Below are positions 25,418 through 37,236 of a stretch of 64,000 bases of DNA, one piece after another; position 1 is the stretch's first letter; each line of letters begins with the position of its first letter. The notes beneath the pieces are model-generated. The model ran no database searches, was not told where the DNA came from, and saw only the letters and a program-made list of their open reading frames with translations. The DNA is taken from the NCBI GenBank assembly GCA_015501585.1, contig JADNRY010000138.1:101183-165182 (forward strand). Reading direction: 5' to 3'. This DNA is from Rhodocollybia butyracea (Eukaryota; Basidiomycota; Agaricomycetes; Agaricales; Omphalotaceae). The position numbers and the translations under genes are program-made.

Positions 25418-25629
25418 ATGTGTCTCACTGAGAACCCCAACAGGCATGCACTGGTAAAGCACATTGAGATGCGTCACCACTACATGAGAGAGAAAGTGGC
25501 AAGCGGCAAGGTGACAGTGACAAGGATTAGGTCTGGAGAGAATGTGACAGACATATTCACAAAGGCATTGAATGGGCCGACTCATGCAAAACTTGTTGCA
25601 CTTCTTGGGATGTATCATACGGAGTAGGG
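25418..25629 (+). pseudogene. Copia polyprotein 3' remnant (RNase H end)
   Basis: The short frame reads KHIEMRHHYMREKVASGK and then GENVTDIFTKALNGP, the typical last 60-70 residues of a Ty1/copia pol, where the RNase H domain ends. The rest of the element is missing upstream. A polypurine run (GGAGTAGGGGGGG) separates it from the LTR starting at 25634. It is a different family from the large copia at 40.6-53.3 kb, as judged by the LTR. Confidence 0.8.
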
Positions 25630-25633
25630 GGGG

Positions 25634-25868
25634 TGTTGGAGATTACTCTATACATATTGGGACTCATATACACTTTACATTTTTATCATATACGTGCTTA
25701 CTTTTATATAAGTATAGAGTGGTGTATATGACTCCCTCAGTTGCTTTCTGAACAACTGAGGTGAGATTGTTTTTGTATTTTCAGTTTATCTATTTACTAA
25801 CTTACTTACAGTTGATCTTACCTTAACAGGTATATAATAGAGTTGCTTTCTGAACAACTGAGTTAACA
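25634..25868 (+). repeat. Copia 3' LTR
   Basis: It starts TGTTGGAGATTACTC straight after a polypurine tract and ends GAGTTAACA (TGTT...AACA ends). It contains a duplicated CTTTCTGAACAACTGAG. Length is about 235 bp, in the range of copia LTRs. Confidence 0.65.
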
Positions 25869-26526
25869 AAACCATGGAGCAAGCGTATGTATACAGTACT
25901 GGCCCCCTGCCCTCGAGTATCTGTGGAAGAGCGCAATCGACCAATCGACACTAGTTGTGCAGTTGGATAGTGCCACAACAGCAGCAATTTTCAACCAATT
26001 TGACCACAGACAATGTTCCAAGGGTTCTAAGGCTTGAGCCAGCTTTGAATCGGTCAGCGCGCAGCTCCTGTATCTATACTCAAAAGGACAATTTACCTGG
26101 AGCACATGTCATGCCAGTTGAACAGTAAGTTTGTTTCCAGAATCGCAATTGGTGGACAGAAAAGAAGTGATGTAATGCCATGGACGCACATCAAAGTTTA
26201 TGGGCTAGAAATTGAGCCACTGATCATAGGAGAAACCGAAGAGCGCCAAAACAAACCACCTTTTCGCCACAAGCGTGTCCGCCAACAAGACCCAAGCAGA
26301 ATCCTCATCGTTATTTCTTTTCTTAGAACTCCTATATAACCTTAGGTGAGATGGGTGAAATCAGCAGGATGCATTAATTTCGTAGCGACTATGGAGATGA
26401 CAGCTACAGAAATATTGAAGTATGTTATGCGCCATACCCTCGCAGTTTTCCAGTACTGAAAGACATATGGAGTGTCCGGGTTGGTGTAATTTGAATACTT
26501 ATTTGCTTTGCTAACAATATAACAGA
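25869..26526. other. Unassigned sequence
   Basis: No gene or repeat was recognised. The last eight bases (ATAACAGA, 26519-26526) are the left target-site duplication of the next element. Confidence 0.35.
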
Positions 26527-27151
26527 TAGAGATGTCCATGAGTCCAAGTCTCAACAAGTACTCGCAGGTAAGATCCGTGGGAAAACTCGCAAGTATGTGA
26601 CTCGCGGATCCCAAGACCCGTTTCCCACGGGTCACCAACAGGTCATAAGTCAAGGTTTCTGAGACTTTGCAAGTACTTGCAAGTACTTGTGACTTGTGTA
26701 AGGCATAGTATACATATATTTTCAGTACAACTTGAGTAATAATTACAACTTACATTGGTGAATAATATCATACTTACTACTATATAAGTTATTGAGTGCT
26801 GGCTAGCTCACGGCGTTTAGGCGCTAATTTAAGCGCCTAAACGCCGTGAGCTGTCTACAACTCAAAACTTAGATGTGAGTACATATTTACTTCATAACAT
26901 AGTATGAAATTGTTGAGTACAGGGTTTTGTTAGCATTATATACTGTACAATCAATGTAAGCAAGTAAGTAATGGTAAATACTTCTGAATATTAGCTGTAT
27001 CTACTCATTTAGTAAATAAATCACAAGTACCTGCAAGACTTGCAGGTAATACTTGCGAGTCAGTGACCCATTTCCCACGAGTCAGCCACGGGTCACAAGT
27101 CAAGCCTTTTAGGCCACAAGTACTTGCGCTCCGGACTCGTGGACATCTCTA
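26527..27151. mobile_element. hAT-like non-autonomous element (MITE), TAGAGATGTCC ends
   Basis: Ends are TAGAGATGTCCATGAGTCC on the left and its inverse with one change on the right. Flanks are ATAACAGA and ATACCAGA, an 8-bp duplication matching at 7 of 8 positions. There is no coding capacity. Subterminal blocks repeat ACTCGCAAGTA and TTTCCCACGGGTCA. A perfect 21-bp-arm hairpin sits at 26805-26852. A second family member lies at 55237-56108 with a perfect duplication. Confidence 0.85.
26805..26852. repeat. Perfect 21-bp hairpin inside the MITE
   Basis: The left arm starts AGCTCACGGCG and the right arm ends CGCCGTGAGCT, with 21 paired bases, no mismatch and a six-base AATTTA loop. A related 27-bp hairpin is in the sister element at 55747-55806. 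Confidence 0.9.
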
Positions 27152-29249
27152 ATACCAGACGGCTATCCATTTGAATTCTTGCCGTTGACGATATTCTTCA
27201 GCTTGAATGGCATCAGGTTAGTGACATTTTGAAAGAGGAGAGTTCCCAAATACATATCAATTTGCGCAGGTTGTGGTGGATCATGCTTTAATATTTGGAA
27301 ATGAATGTACGTTCTTTCACCGACGATGTCCTATTCTTCGTCAATCCACCAAGGATAGCCTCACCATATACGGGGCAACTCTATGATGATCGACGGGTAG
27401 TTTTGTCGGCCCGAAACATGTGATATTTGGGAAACAGCTTCCAAATATCACGTGAAACATTACAAATAATTTGAAATAAACGAACGCAAATTTCCCTCCC
27501 TCTTGAAGTCTCTCAAGTTGTTTGTGCCTCATAAACAGCAATATTTTCTAATTTTGTTAATACCAATAGCAATTTCTATCATGCTCTTTACCCCACAGAG
27601 ATACCACTGACTGACTGGATTTGCTTTGGTTCTATGAAGACGTGCTTGGTTCATGTTCTTTCAACAGACTCTTTCGCACCTGACCATAGAAATAGGCTAT
27701 CAAAGGAATATCTATATTCTGAATCCTTACCTGCCCTTACAATTATGACCAAACAAGTCTGCCATTTCATGGTTTTGTCCCATGGGACTCCTGTCGGGAA
27801 CTTGGTCCTATGGTTATTTCGACTGCCAGAGAAGTTAAATTATGGGATAGCGTAGGATCGCTATTTCAATTTTCCAACTTGATTCTCAGTGGTAGTAGTG
27901 GTAGTCTAACCGATGTGGTCCTATTTAGGAACTGCTGGGGCCCCAGCCACATGTATCACGCCAAATGCATGTAATATTGTCACTGGATCCAAACACGTAG
28001 ACACATGTTCCTCCTTGAATCGGCAATTGCTCTCGAGGCTCGAACGATCATTGATTAATTCCCGAATTTGAAGGTGGGGGATGAAATTAGAAGGATGGGA
28101 AGAGGCACTACAAGACGAAGATGTTGCTGAAACGATTTGTATCACTATACAAAATTTGGCAAGGATGATGACAGAATGGACTTGAATTAATGGATATTGT
28201 GGTCAACAGGTAGGCCTACAATGATTTCTTTGTACTTCACTGATGATGTTAGTTTAGTTTCAACACACTTGTTGTGCTGATATCATCGCCATGGACATAA
28301 GCATATTTATGCACTGGTGTGGCTATCACGTTCTGATATTAGTGTGAGTATGTGAGTATACAATATTAGAGTGTGAGTGCTTCATATGGTTTTTTTGCAG
28401 CAACATGTACCCTTCACTAAACGAGTGAAGCCCTAAATCCATCTAGGTCCGTCGACGGGAAAGCTTTCTATAATGGTTTGCCATTTCCTCTTGCTTGCTC
28501 AATGTTGACCCTCTCTGAAATCATTCTGGGATAGCGGAGGGGCGTATGTCAATAATCAGCGTAAGCATTTCCAATAATGCAATAGTTTTCTGGCATCCAA
28601 GTCAAATATGCACTTGTTGAAGAGTAGGCTAGGATATCGTTGGGGATGGTCATCCAAAAAGTGTTCCACGCTTCTGGCACCTCTAGTGTGGCGGTGTGGC
28701 GGGCTTCTTGTGCAGGTCTCGATCGTTAGCGGATTTTCTCATTGAAAACTTATACTTGTATTCACTTCAATACTGCTACGCCATGTTCACTTATGCTCTA
28801 TCTTTATCACTTATGTTTTACTGTATTGGATGCTATTTCAGATCTAACGCTTGAGAAAATATGTCTCTTTTTTTTTTGAGTGCGTTACACCCTCTTAATC
28901 GGTTGTAATGCCTTGCATGTACCTTCTATCACCACGCCGCCTTGTACCGTCTTGTAATCCACCCCCGTTTCTCCCTCGTGAGTTGTAGGGCTCAAGAGGC
29001 GTTGTACTGTCTCACGAGGTGCTAGCCTTTTTGCTGTCTTATTGGAGAAAAAGTGGGTTTTGTTATTGGATTAGAACAAGCTCATGAACTTAGAGCATAG
29101 TAAAGAAAGAGTAATAACGGAAATTGTCCGGCATTCATGTTTATTGGAAGTCGGATTGAGTATTAGGGGTCCGGTCTGTCTGGTCCTCTCACATTTCACT
29201 TAAACTTTCTCGTTGTGTCTTTTCATCACTGTTCATCATCACTACCACT
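27152..29249. other. Unassigned sequence
   Basis: Only short, non-conserved open frames are present. The right duplication (ATACCAGA) of the preceding MITE is at 27152-27159. No domain, tRNA or transposon end was recognised. A T-rich tract is at about 28868. Confidence 0.35.
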
Positions 29250-30739
29250 ATGGCCAGCGACATGGTGGCTAACATTTACATTGTATCCCATGACTTCAAA
29301 ATAGTATTCCATGAATTCTATGCTGAGAATCTACCTTTGACTATCCTTGGCATCCGCGATCGTCTAAAACAAGTGGACTCAAGATGTAGAGGGCTGAACG
29401 TCTTGTACAAACCTTCATCGTACTTTTCCATGAACAAGTTGGTAAAGGGAGAAGCTAACTCCAAGGACTTTGAGGTCCTAAACTCGTGTGAACTAGCGGT
29501 TGACTGCCTCATGGGTATGGTGCTCTTTTTAGTTGGGCACCTTACTCAGAATAAGCCAATGGATGAACTGGACGTGATCAGTGTTCAAGCCACCCATCCT
29601 TCTCAGTGGGGAGGAACTGACATTTCTGACAATTCGATCGAGTTGACCGATGTATTGCTCTTACCAGACGCGGTCAAGATCCATCGCAATAAAATTAAAG
29701 CTCCTCATAAAGTCTCACATGAAGTCTGTCTTCGAGTCTCTACATTTCATTGTAAATTTCTCATCTGTTTTTTCTAGGTCTTCCAGCGTATCCAAAGTCT
29801 AATCCCCGACAAACTCTTGACGGTTCTTGAAGATACTGAACCCCCAGAGGATGGCAAGGTGCTCAAAATTTTCAGGGAAGAAGAGGATCACTTTCTCCAT
29901 GTCGCCTCCAAGGTTATGGGACTCCGTCGACTTTATACGGCCGAAATTGGTGCACAGGAATTCACTCTCGCCGTGTTTATTTTTACCCTCATCGAAATTT
30001 GCCATGTCCATAAAGGCTATGACTTGTAGGTACTTTGCAATGCTTCGCAATCTTTACATTTCTCAACTGTCTTCAGCCGCTTTGTCAGCAAAGAGTGGCC
30101 ACACAACGCTCAAGTCCTAGTCAAAGTGGCAGATGAAGTAGAACCTCGACATTAGAATCCCAAGTCTGACGCCTGCCTGTGGAGAGACTTCATACCATTT
30201 TGGATGATGGAGATATACTCAAAAGGCTCAAATGATTTCACCCGACTTCTCTTGAGTGGAGTGTCGCTGGTAAAGAATTACTCCTACACCCCAGGCTCGT
30301 TTGTCCTTCCACTCATTTACGTCGACATGTCGTTTGTGGCTACGATCATGTTCATGTTCACTGGAAAAGATGGCAAAGTATGTTTGTTTGCTTTTTCTTG
30401 GGCTACTGCTGAAAGTCTTTTTAGGTGTTGTACTCTCAGGAAAACCTGCATCTCTCAGACCCGGAGCAAGCCATATCTTTTCTGAACATCTTGTATAATC
30501 AAACTGATTATCTCCTCTCTAATCACCATGAGCTGTCGGCCTATGGCCAAAGCTTCCTGGATGCCCAAAGTAAAACTCATACAAGCTGCTCAGTGAGCAC
30601 CAAGGCGCCCCAGTCTCAGAAGCATGTCAGTGCAAGTTATCCTGGTGCTGAAGAGCAGGATCCACCAGAAAATGACAAGGGTTTGGGATGGGGCCCATCG
30701 CGATTGTCAAAGCCGAGTCAATCATCGGGAAGGAAATGA
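29250..30739 (+). pseudogene. Uncharacterised four-exon gene with one in-frame stop
   Basis: Start MASDMVANIYIVSHD at 29250. Four exons fit: 29250-29723, 29778-30025, 30077-30377 and 30425-30739, separated by introns of 54, 51 and 47 bp with GT-AG ends, and all phases agree. The joins read HE-VFQRIQSL, YD-FRFVSKEW and KDGK-VLYSQEN. In exon 3 a TAG interrupts the frame after EPRH at about 30151-30156, with the frame continuing NPKSDACLWRDFIPF. The tail is Ser/Gln/Pro-rich and ends SQSSGRK. I do not recognise a family. Consistent splicing over about 430 codons argues it was a real gene. The stop may mark recent inactivation or a sequence error. Confidence 0.55.
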
Positions 30740-31928
30740 CAGGGACCCCAGCTATCTGAGCCTGGCATGAAAAAAATTAACAGATGACACTGAAGTAATG
30801 CCTGTGGATGGGGCGATAGGCTCTGGATTTTCTTTACCATAGTACAGCTATTTTGTATCATCTCGCTGGAACTTGGCTGTTCTAACATCTTGGTCGCTTG
30901 AATATACACATTAGATGACACACATCATTCATCTTCATCACTCATTGTTGCCCAGAAAGTTTGATACAAGGCTGTGACTGTTGTGGTGTTGGTACTGCAT
31001 CAAAATAATGATGAGAGTTCTGCATGGGTCTTGTTGGTGGACACGGTCGTGGTGAAAAGGCGATTCATTTTGGTGTTTCTTCAGTTTCTCCTTACTCTGG
31101 TTGTGATGTGTTCTCACTTAGATTTTAAAGCTGTGGAATGACAGTTATCTAGCCCAAAATTTCGATGCGCATCCATTGCAGTTACCTTTACTGCAGATGA
31201 CAGTGTCCTGCCAGCTCAGTCAGAGACGTGTCATGGAGATAGTACTGCAACTAACGGATCCAATTGTCGGCAGGAAACAGTCACCTTGTAGGGTGGTCCT
31301 AGTACCTAGGTATCCATTAACATGTGTGCATCTGTCCGTGTTGAGAGATCTCGCCTATGATTTGAGACGTTATAAGTTAGAGTACTGAAAGTCGTGGGAG
31401 TCAATACACTACAAGCCAGCTGGTTCCCATATCTAGGTGTGTTAATACCTGAGCTATAGCTTGTGGTAGGCTATGGGACTGGCAAGTTACTCAAGAACCG
31501 TGGTGCGGAATTTCGGGTCGTTTTGGGTGTCTGGACCAAAATGGGACTTTGAACAAACAGACATGAAGGCTTATTAAAATGTACAGGGGCTCCATTAGCA
31601 TGGAAGTTTGTAGCCTGCTGCTGAGCAACTGGAGACTCGGTGGACGAAAGGTAGGCTAACAACTATACGCAGCAGAATGAGTAGACTCTGAGTGCTGAGG
31701 GACCAAGTAGCCTGGGTGAAAGCAGGCCTGAGGATGCTAAATTTGATCATGAAAGCCGTGGCATGGTTGACCGCCAATGAGAGTTATTTTTGTCTGCAAG
31801 CTGGTGAGAGAAAAAGTTGACACTTTTTTTGAAGACAGTGAGCCACGGAGGATGGTACACGAGGAATTATGGGCAGGCCTTCTCACGTGCAGGTTTCATC
31901 TCTCTTCCCCGCTGTTAGTAGTGTAGCA
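30740..31928. other. Intergenic sequence
   Basis: No gene or mobile-element end was recognised. The last 60 bases are in frame with a possible upstream start (ATG 31869) of the next gene. Confidence 0.3.
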
Positions 31929-33258
31929 ATGGCTGGTACGTTTTCAGCTTCTCTTCTTACCTTTTGCTCATATTCTTTACTAGTAATCGATTCAGACAAA
32001 GAAAAAATCCCCCCTCTGTCACTGCGAACCTCCCATGCTCTTGCTTATGCCAAAAGAGAGCTCCGAATGGCGTTGTTCAGTAAAGATGCAGAAGGTATGA
32101 TTATCTATCACTTACATCGATTCTACTGATTTCAAGGCAGATTTATTGGCAGTCAACGCCGAGCTTAAAGCAGTCGAAGATTTGTACGCCACCACCACTG
32201 AGCACTTTGAAAGTCAGCTGGCAATCCCCAAGAGAATTTAAGTAAGTGAAAAACTGTCTTCGGTTGACCAGTTAACAACCGTGCCATTAGGAAAACTGTT
32301 GACGACTCCTATAGGCTCCCCTCCCTCACGAAAGGTCAAAACTTGCAAAACGACGGTTTATCCACCCCCATTGTCTTCTGTTATCCTGAAGGCAACCGCG
32401 GCAAAGTCTGTTGACTCTCCTAAGTTGGACCTTTCAAGCCCAGTTGATACAGATTCTCGCTCCACTCCTTCTAAACCAGCGACTCGGCGCAAAGCTGTAC
32501 CCGAAATTCTTGCCTCCAGTGATACAACTAGTGTCGCCTCCAGCGCTGCTTCTACCCCGAATTCCTTTACTTATGTCCCTGGGGGCATCTATCAAGCTTT
32601 TGGGGAGGGAATAATAAAACATTCCGACTCATTGATGATTTTCAGGCGCCTGTGATTCAACCTGTGAATGTTATGTCAGTGGATGGAGATAAACTCTACG
32701 TAGTCTACTGGGGTCACAATGATATGGACTTGATTACTTCCAACTGGCATGGCATAGCTGGCGCTAAAAATGCTACGCATGGTTTGACCAATGCCATCCA
32801 CCGGCGTTTTCTTGGACCAAAATTGGGAGCAGCTGCATACAAGGAATGTCGTACAACAGGCATTCTTGCCGCACTGAAGGACAAGATGGCAAACAAGCAT
32901 TTTATTGTGGTCAAGGGTGAGAACCCTGGCGTTTACGTTCGCCAGTAAGCAACCGTTTCTTGTTTGTCTTATTCTATTACATTCTGAGTTTGTTGGCAGA
33001 ACGGTTGTAAGCAAAGGTCTGAAGTGGCATGGCGGTGAAATCATCTGTCTTATTGGGAACGCGAAAGATGCCCAGGATCTCTTCAAGCATCTGGAGAGGG
33101 AGCCCATGACTGTTTCACTTCCGCAGGATCTTCATTGGGGAATCGCTCGAGATCTAAATACCTCATTCTGCATGTATCTACAAACGACAAAATTTTGTAC
33201 CAGTCTAAGCATAAATCAATATGCTCACTTGCTTGTTCTGACTGCAAACGTTCATTAG
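31929..33258 (+). pseudogene. Uncharacterised gene with two viroplasmin/RNase H1 N-terminal-like segments
   Basis: Pieces with matching splice signals are a short first exon at ATG 31929, LSLRTSHALAYAKRELRMAL (about 32000-32095), LLAVNAELKAVEDLYATTTE (about 32140-32240), a Ser/Thr/Pro region (32292-32645), and a folded region from about 32647. In the last part KLYVVYWGHNDMDLI and then KHFIVVKGENPGVYVRQ followed by KWHGGEI suggest two related units. The second resembles the FVVxxGRxPGIYxSW motif of RNase H1 N-terminal/viroplasmin domains, an inference from pattern memory only. An intron at about 32943-32998 joins R-Q-T in frame. TAA occurs in frame just before a donor at about 32240, where CAA would keep the frame open. 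Function unknown. Confidence 0.45.
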
Positions 33259-33278
33259 TTCAACATAGAATCCATTTA

Positions 33279-33858
33279 CAGTGACCTTGGAGTCCTTGAG
33301 CCAAAACATCAATTATGCCTTGCAGCTTTTGTCACACCCAATATTGAGCTGAACTAGGTGTTTGAGAACTTCTTTAAGATACTTTAGAACATTTTTATAT
33401 ACTCACAATATATCCAAACAGAGGGCAGGACGTTACACAAAAAGATTGAGAAAATGGTATTATTTCCCACATTTTGGAGTCCTTGAGCCACGCCAAATGT
33501 GACGCATCAAAGTATATGGCTGAATCAATTTTGCTTAACCAGAGCACAAGGGGCTCCCTTGCTCATTGGAAAGTATCTCAATATCAACTGTTAGTGAATA
33601 TTCAAATTTTCAGCAACTTTATTTTTCCCTAAAGCCTCAGAATCATGTTCCGGATGAGAAATATATGATTTTGTCCAAAAATATGCAGAAAAACATCAAA
33701 GTTTTATCCACATCTCTGCAACAATGTGAGATATCACCTTATAAATTTTTGAGAAAATGTATCATACGTATACATTGGTTTTTAGATACTTAGTTCACCC
33801 AGAAGAGTCCAATGGAAAAAATTTTACGGTTAGTGTCTCAAGGACTCCAAGAACACTG
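33279..33858. mobile_element. Short element with CAGTG-type inverted ends
   Basis: The left end CAGTGACCTTGGAGTCCTTG and right end CAAGGACTCCAAGAACACTG are inverse of each other with two changes. Length is 580 bp with no coding capacity. The CTTGGAGTCCTTGAGCC motif recurs inside at about 33476. CAGTG ends suggest hAT, but I found no 8-bp duplication. Confidence 0.5.
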
Positions 33859-34259
33859 TATTTGAGTTCAAAAATAAAGCCTGGGCTCATTGATGCACTT
33901 GCCTGCACCTTCTTCAATGTAATCACTGTGGCAACGATAAGGACAATACCAGTTGGCCTCTTTGTCTCTGGTCTTCTCGACAAATGCTGCAATGCATTCA
34001 TTCTGGCCCGTTCAGACAATTATGTTACGGTTTCTATAAGAAACGGTGCTTGAGAGGGACAGATCAAAATGATCATCGTGGTTGAATAAGCTGCAGCGGC
34101 TCCGGCCCGGAACCTTCGCTAAACCAAACAGGGGTGCTTCATTGGTTTCTAACTTACTTGCGGGTGTAGGCCATCGCACTGAGCATGTGGAAGGTATGAG
34201 TCCTGTGAGCTGCTTGCCATGAAGAGTATATTTTGCAGTATACTGTAGTAATACAAGCA

Positions 34260-35978
34260 GTTTGTCAGTCACGTGTCACACCCCTTTTCCAAACACCCCG
34301 CCCTTATTTTTCTTTTGAATTGACTGATTTTTTTCAATTTATTTTTTAAATTTACATCATGTGCTGACGAACTGCTTGTATTAGTACAGTATACATGACA
34401 CAAGTAGTGATGTATCTGTGTAAGCCTGCTACATGTTTTACTACACGTCCGCCTCTACTTAAATATTCCTGTGTGAGCGATAGGTCCAGAAGCGATAATA
34501 AGCAAAAGCTTATCAGACAGAATTTAGGGGGGCGCGGAAACGGGGGGCGCAAACAATCCCTTTATTGGAAGTACGGTAGTCAATATAAATAGTAAAGTAA
34601 TAACAAATACAGTAAGACACGGGGTGGCGGGTATCATGCCGGTGGTGCTACCAGACCCCACCATGGAAGGTGAGTAGCTACCAGCCACCAACATAGGAGG
34701 TGGGTACCTACTGATTCTGGTAGCTACCCTCACCATTGGAGATGGAGCTCCCAAGGCATGAGCTGTTATGTCCCCCATGCATAAAGTAGAATATAAAATA
34801 AATAAATAAACTTTAAAATGGCCAGTAGCTACTCAGCGGACACCTGTGACACATGACATCCTGGTAGCTACTCAAGTGAGCCCATGAGATGGCAGGGTAG
34901 TTACCCAGATCTGGTAGCTACCTCACTAGAATATGGCTTGGTAGAATACCAAAAAAAGGACCCTCTTAGGTACAAATATGCACCCCATTTTTATACCCTA
35001 GGAGGGTTAGGTGGTTGCCTGAAGTGTGCAACTGATATTTCGGAATCGCCGTCAAAACTAGTTTTTCCTTCCAACTACAGGTGTGACAGATATGCATTAT
35101 CTTATCTCTATACTGTCCTAAGCGCTCATCCTACATATCTACCTTATGATCACATGTCAATATGATTAACTTGAATAGCAACTACTTTGGTCTCTGGTCC
35201 CGGTTTTACCAAGTTATCTCTTGAGTCTCTATCTCTCACAGGCTGCTGGTGCCAGTCTCTGTACTGGATAAAGGTACTCCCTTTCGGCGGGTCACCCGAC
35301 ATTCAGCCAGCAACACAGCTCCTTCTCAAGGGGACACTTGACCCGCAGCCAGGGTTACAGGCCTTCTTCTTATACATGGTAGTCTCAGTTTACCATTCCG
35401 GATATCCACTCAACCTCACCTCTCATTCAGCGGGATTCACCACTGTTACACGACCGCTTCACAACAGGGGGAAGTAACTTGCTGAGTCGCTTCAAAAACT
35501 ATGCTGTTTCCTGTATGTCTACAGTTGAACTAGCTAAATCTCCACTGTTTTGGATCCCCAGGCTGTTGGCAACTACTTGACAGATTGCTCTCGCCAAGCC
35601 AGCAGCTCTTGCTCAATATGTTGCATGCGGCACCTTGGAGGGATGGATTCAATAATATCTCAGCGACGCACAGCTGGTACAGGGATGGGACCCCAGGAAG
35701 TTACATACTGTCTGGGCCATGTATTTTTATAAGTTCTCATATTTTTCACACTGCGTATAAGTCAGGAATATTTAAGTAGAGGCGGACGTGTAGTAAAACA
35801 TGTAGCAGGCTTACATGCACAGATACATCACTACTTGTGTCATGTATACTGTACTAATACAAGCAGTTCATCAGCACATGATGTAAATTTAAAAAATAAA
35901 TTGAAAAAAATCAGTCAATTCAAAAGAAAAATAAGGGCGGGGTGTTTGGAAAATGGGTGTGACACGTGACTGACAAAC
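34260..35978. mobile_element. Element with about 200-bp terminal inverted repeats
   Basis: The left arm (34260 to about 34470, starting GTTTGTCAGTCACGTGTCAC) is the near-perfect inverse of the right arm (about 35762-35978). The interior repeats TGGTAGCTAC words around 34620-34930 but holds no recognised gene. Sequence just left of the left arm (GTATACTGTAGTAATACAAG) is itself inverse to sequence inside the arm, so this copy may be inserted in another copy. Superfamily unknown. Confidence 0.75.
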
Positions 35979-36820
35979 AAAGTGTTTCTACTCTATTGCT
36001 TATTGTTTTGTCATTTGTATTGATTCCACCTTGTTCTGGCCTGGCCACTACCTCAGTCTGACTTTATTGTCTTTATTTAACAATTAGGTCACTTGTATAT
36101 AGGCTAGGTACTTTGTACTATTGTTCCTCAGCCAAAAATTGAGTTATTCAAGTTATACCACACTTTTCCAAGCTTTCCTTAAGTCTTTCTTATCCTCGCC
36201 TTTCTGTCCGATACCGGCTGACTCGGCTCAGTCCCTATCTCGGACATACCTTGGATCATTCTCATGCCTATACTTGGTCTGATCTTGGTGATTTCTTGCA
36301 CTTTACTTCCTTTCCTTCTGGGACAACCTTGGCAGTGGTGTGTTGGGGGTGTTGCTAATAGCTTCACCAAAGTCCCACCACTTCCTTGGCCTTGTAGTCT
36401 ATTGTGGATATCATTCCCATGATCCTGATCTTGCCTTTTGGCCCTATATCCGCTCTGCTTCCATTCCGGCCTAGGTTGCATGACCTTGTCAGATTCTCAG
36501 CAGCCTGCATTCAATGCAGGTATTCAACAAGCTCTATTCTTCAGGTTGTTTCTCTGCACCTGGAGACATTGCTGGATGGCTCTGGAAAAAAGTATCATCA
36601 TTGATGTTGCAGTCTTTGTGGCAGATCTCATTGTAACAGCATACACCAGCGCAAATCTAGAGACAGAATACTGCGGTGGGCATGAAGCACATGAAACAGT
36701 AACTCTCATTTCATGTGGCATAAGAGAGACAAACTTGCAGCCCTGGCGTGTATATGGGTATGCAGCAATGGGATGGAGGATCGGTTTAGAGGAGACAAAG
36801 AAGACAAAATGTATGTGTCA
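35979..36820. other. Unassigned sequence
   Basis: Contains overlapping plus-strand open frames (36404-36842) with no recognised domain. The composition is not clearly coding. Ends at the junction with a repeated LTR-family block. Confidence 0.3.
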
Positions 36821-37040
36821 TTATTTGGGTATTTACACATAGGTATGTGAAAGGGCTATAAAACAACCTAACAAAAATACTACCGCACCTAACCAGACTA
36901 TCAATATGTAAGGGAGCAAGGGCGGGTTGTCAGAGATTCCCTGAGGGAAAGTCTTATAGTATTGGATCATTGGATGTATGCGCGCAACTGCTCCAGGTTC
37001 AAGAGTGTAGCGCTAACGTGGGTAACTAAGCTTAGACAAC
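36821..37040 (+). mobile_element. Second copy of the TGTCAGAG LTR-family block
   Basis: Homologous to 19445-19656 from TATTTGGGTATTTACA through AGCTTAGACAA. It includes the polypurine tract AAGGGAGCAAGGGCGGGT and an LTR start TGTCAGAGATTCCC at 36928. The LTR probably continues through 37236, then 38240-38545 and beyond 38885 once the two MITEs inserted in it are removed. Confidence 0.55.
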
Positions 37041-37236
37041 TCTTAGAACTAAGTCGAGAGAAGCCTAGTTGGGTGTATGGGTGTATGAGGGAACCAGGTG
37101 TGTATGTCCAAATCAAATAACCAAAACCAAAACCAATACAATGAAACTAAGATTCTCCTAGGCAGACTCTGGCTCTAGCTAGAATAGTAACTTCAAGGTT
37201 TGTCAACAACCCTAGGCAAACTCTGGCACTAGCTGC

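Noticed and set aside
36404..36842. Plus-strand open frames as a gene
   Set aside because: No domain or splice support, and the frame ends inside a repeated LTR block.
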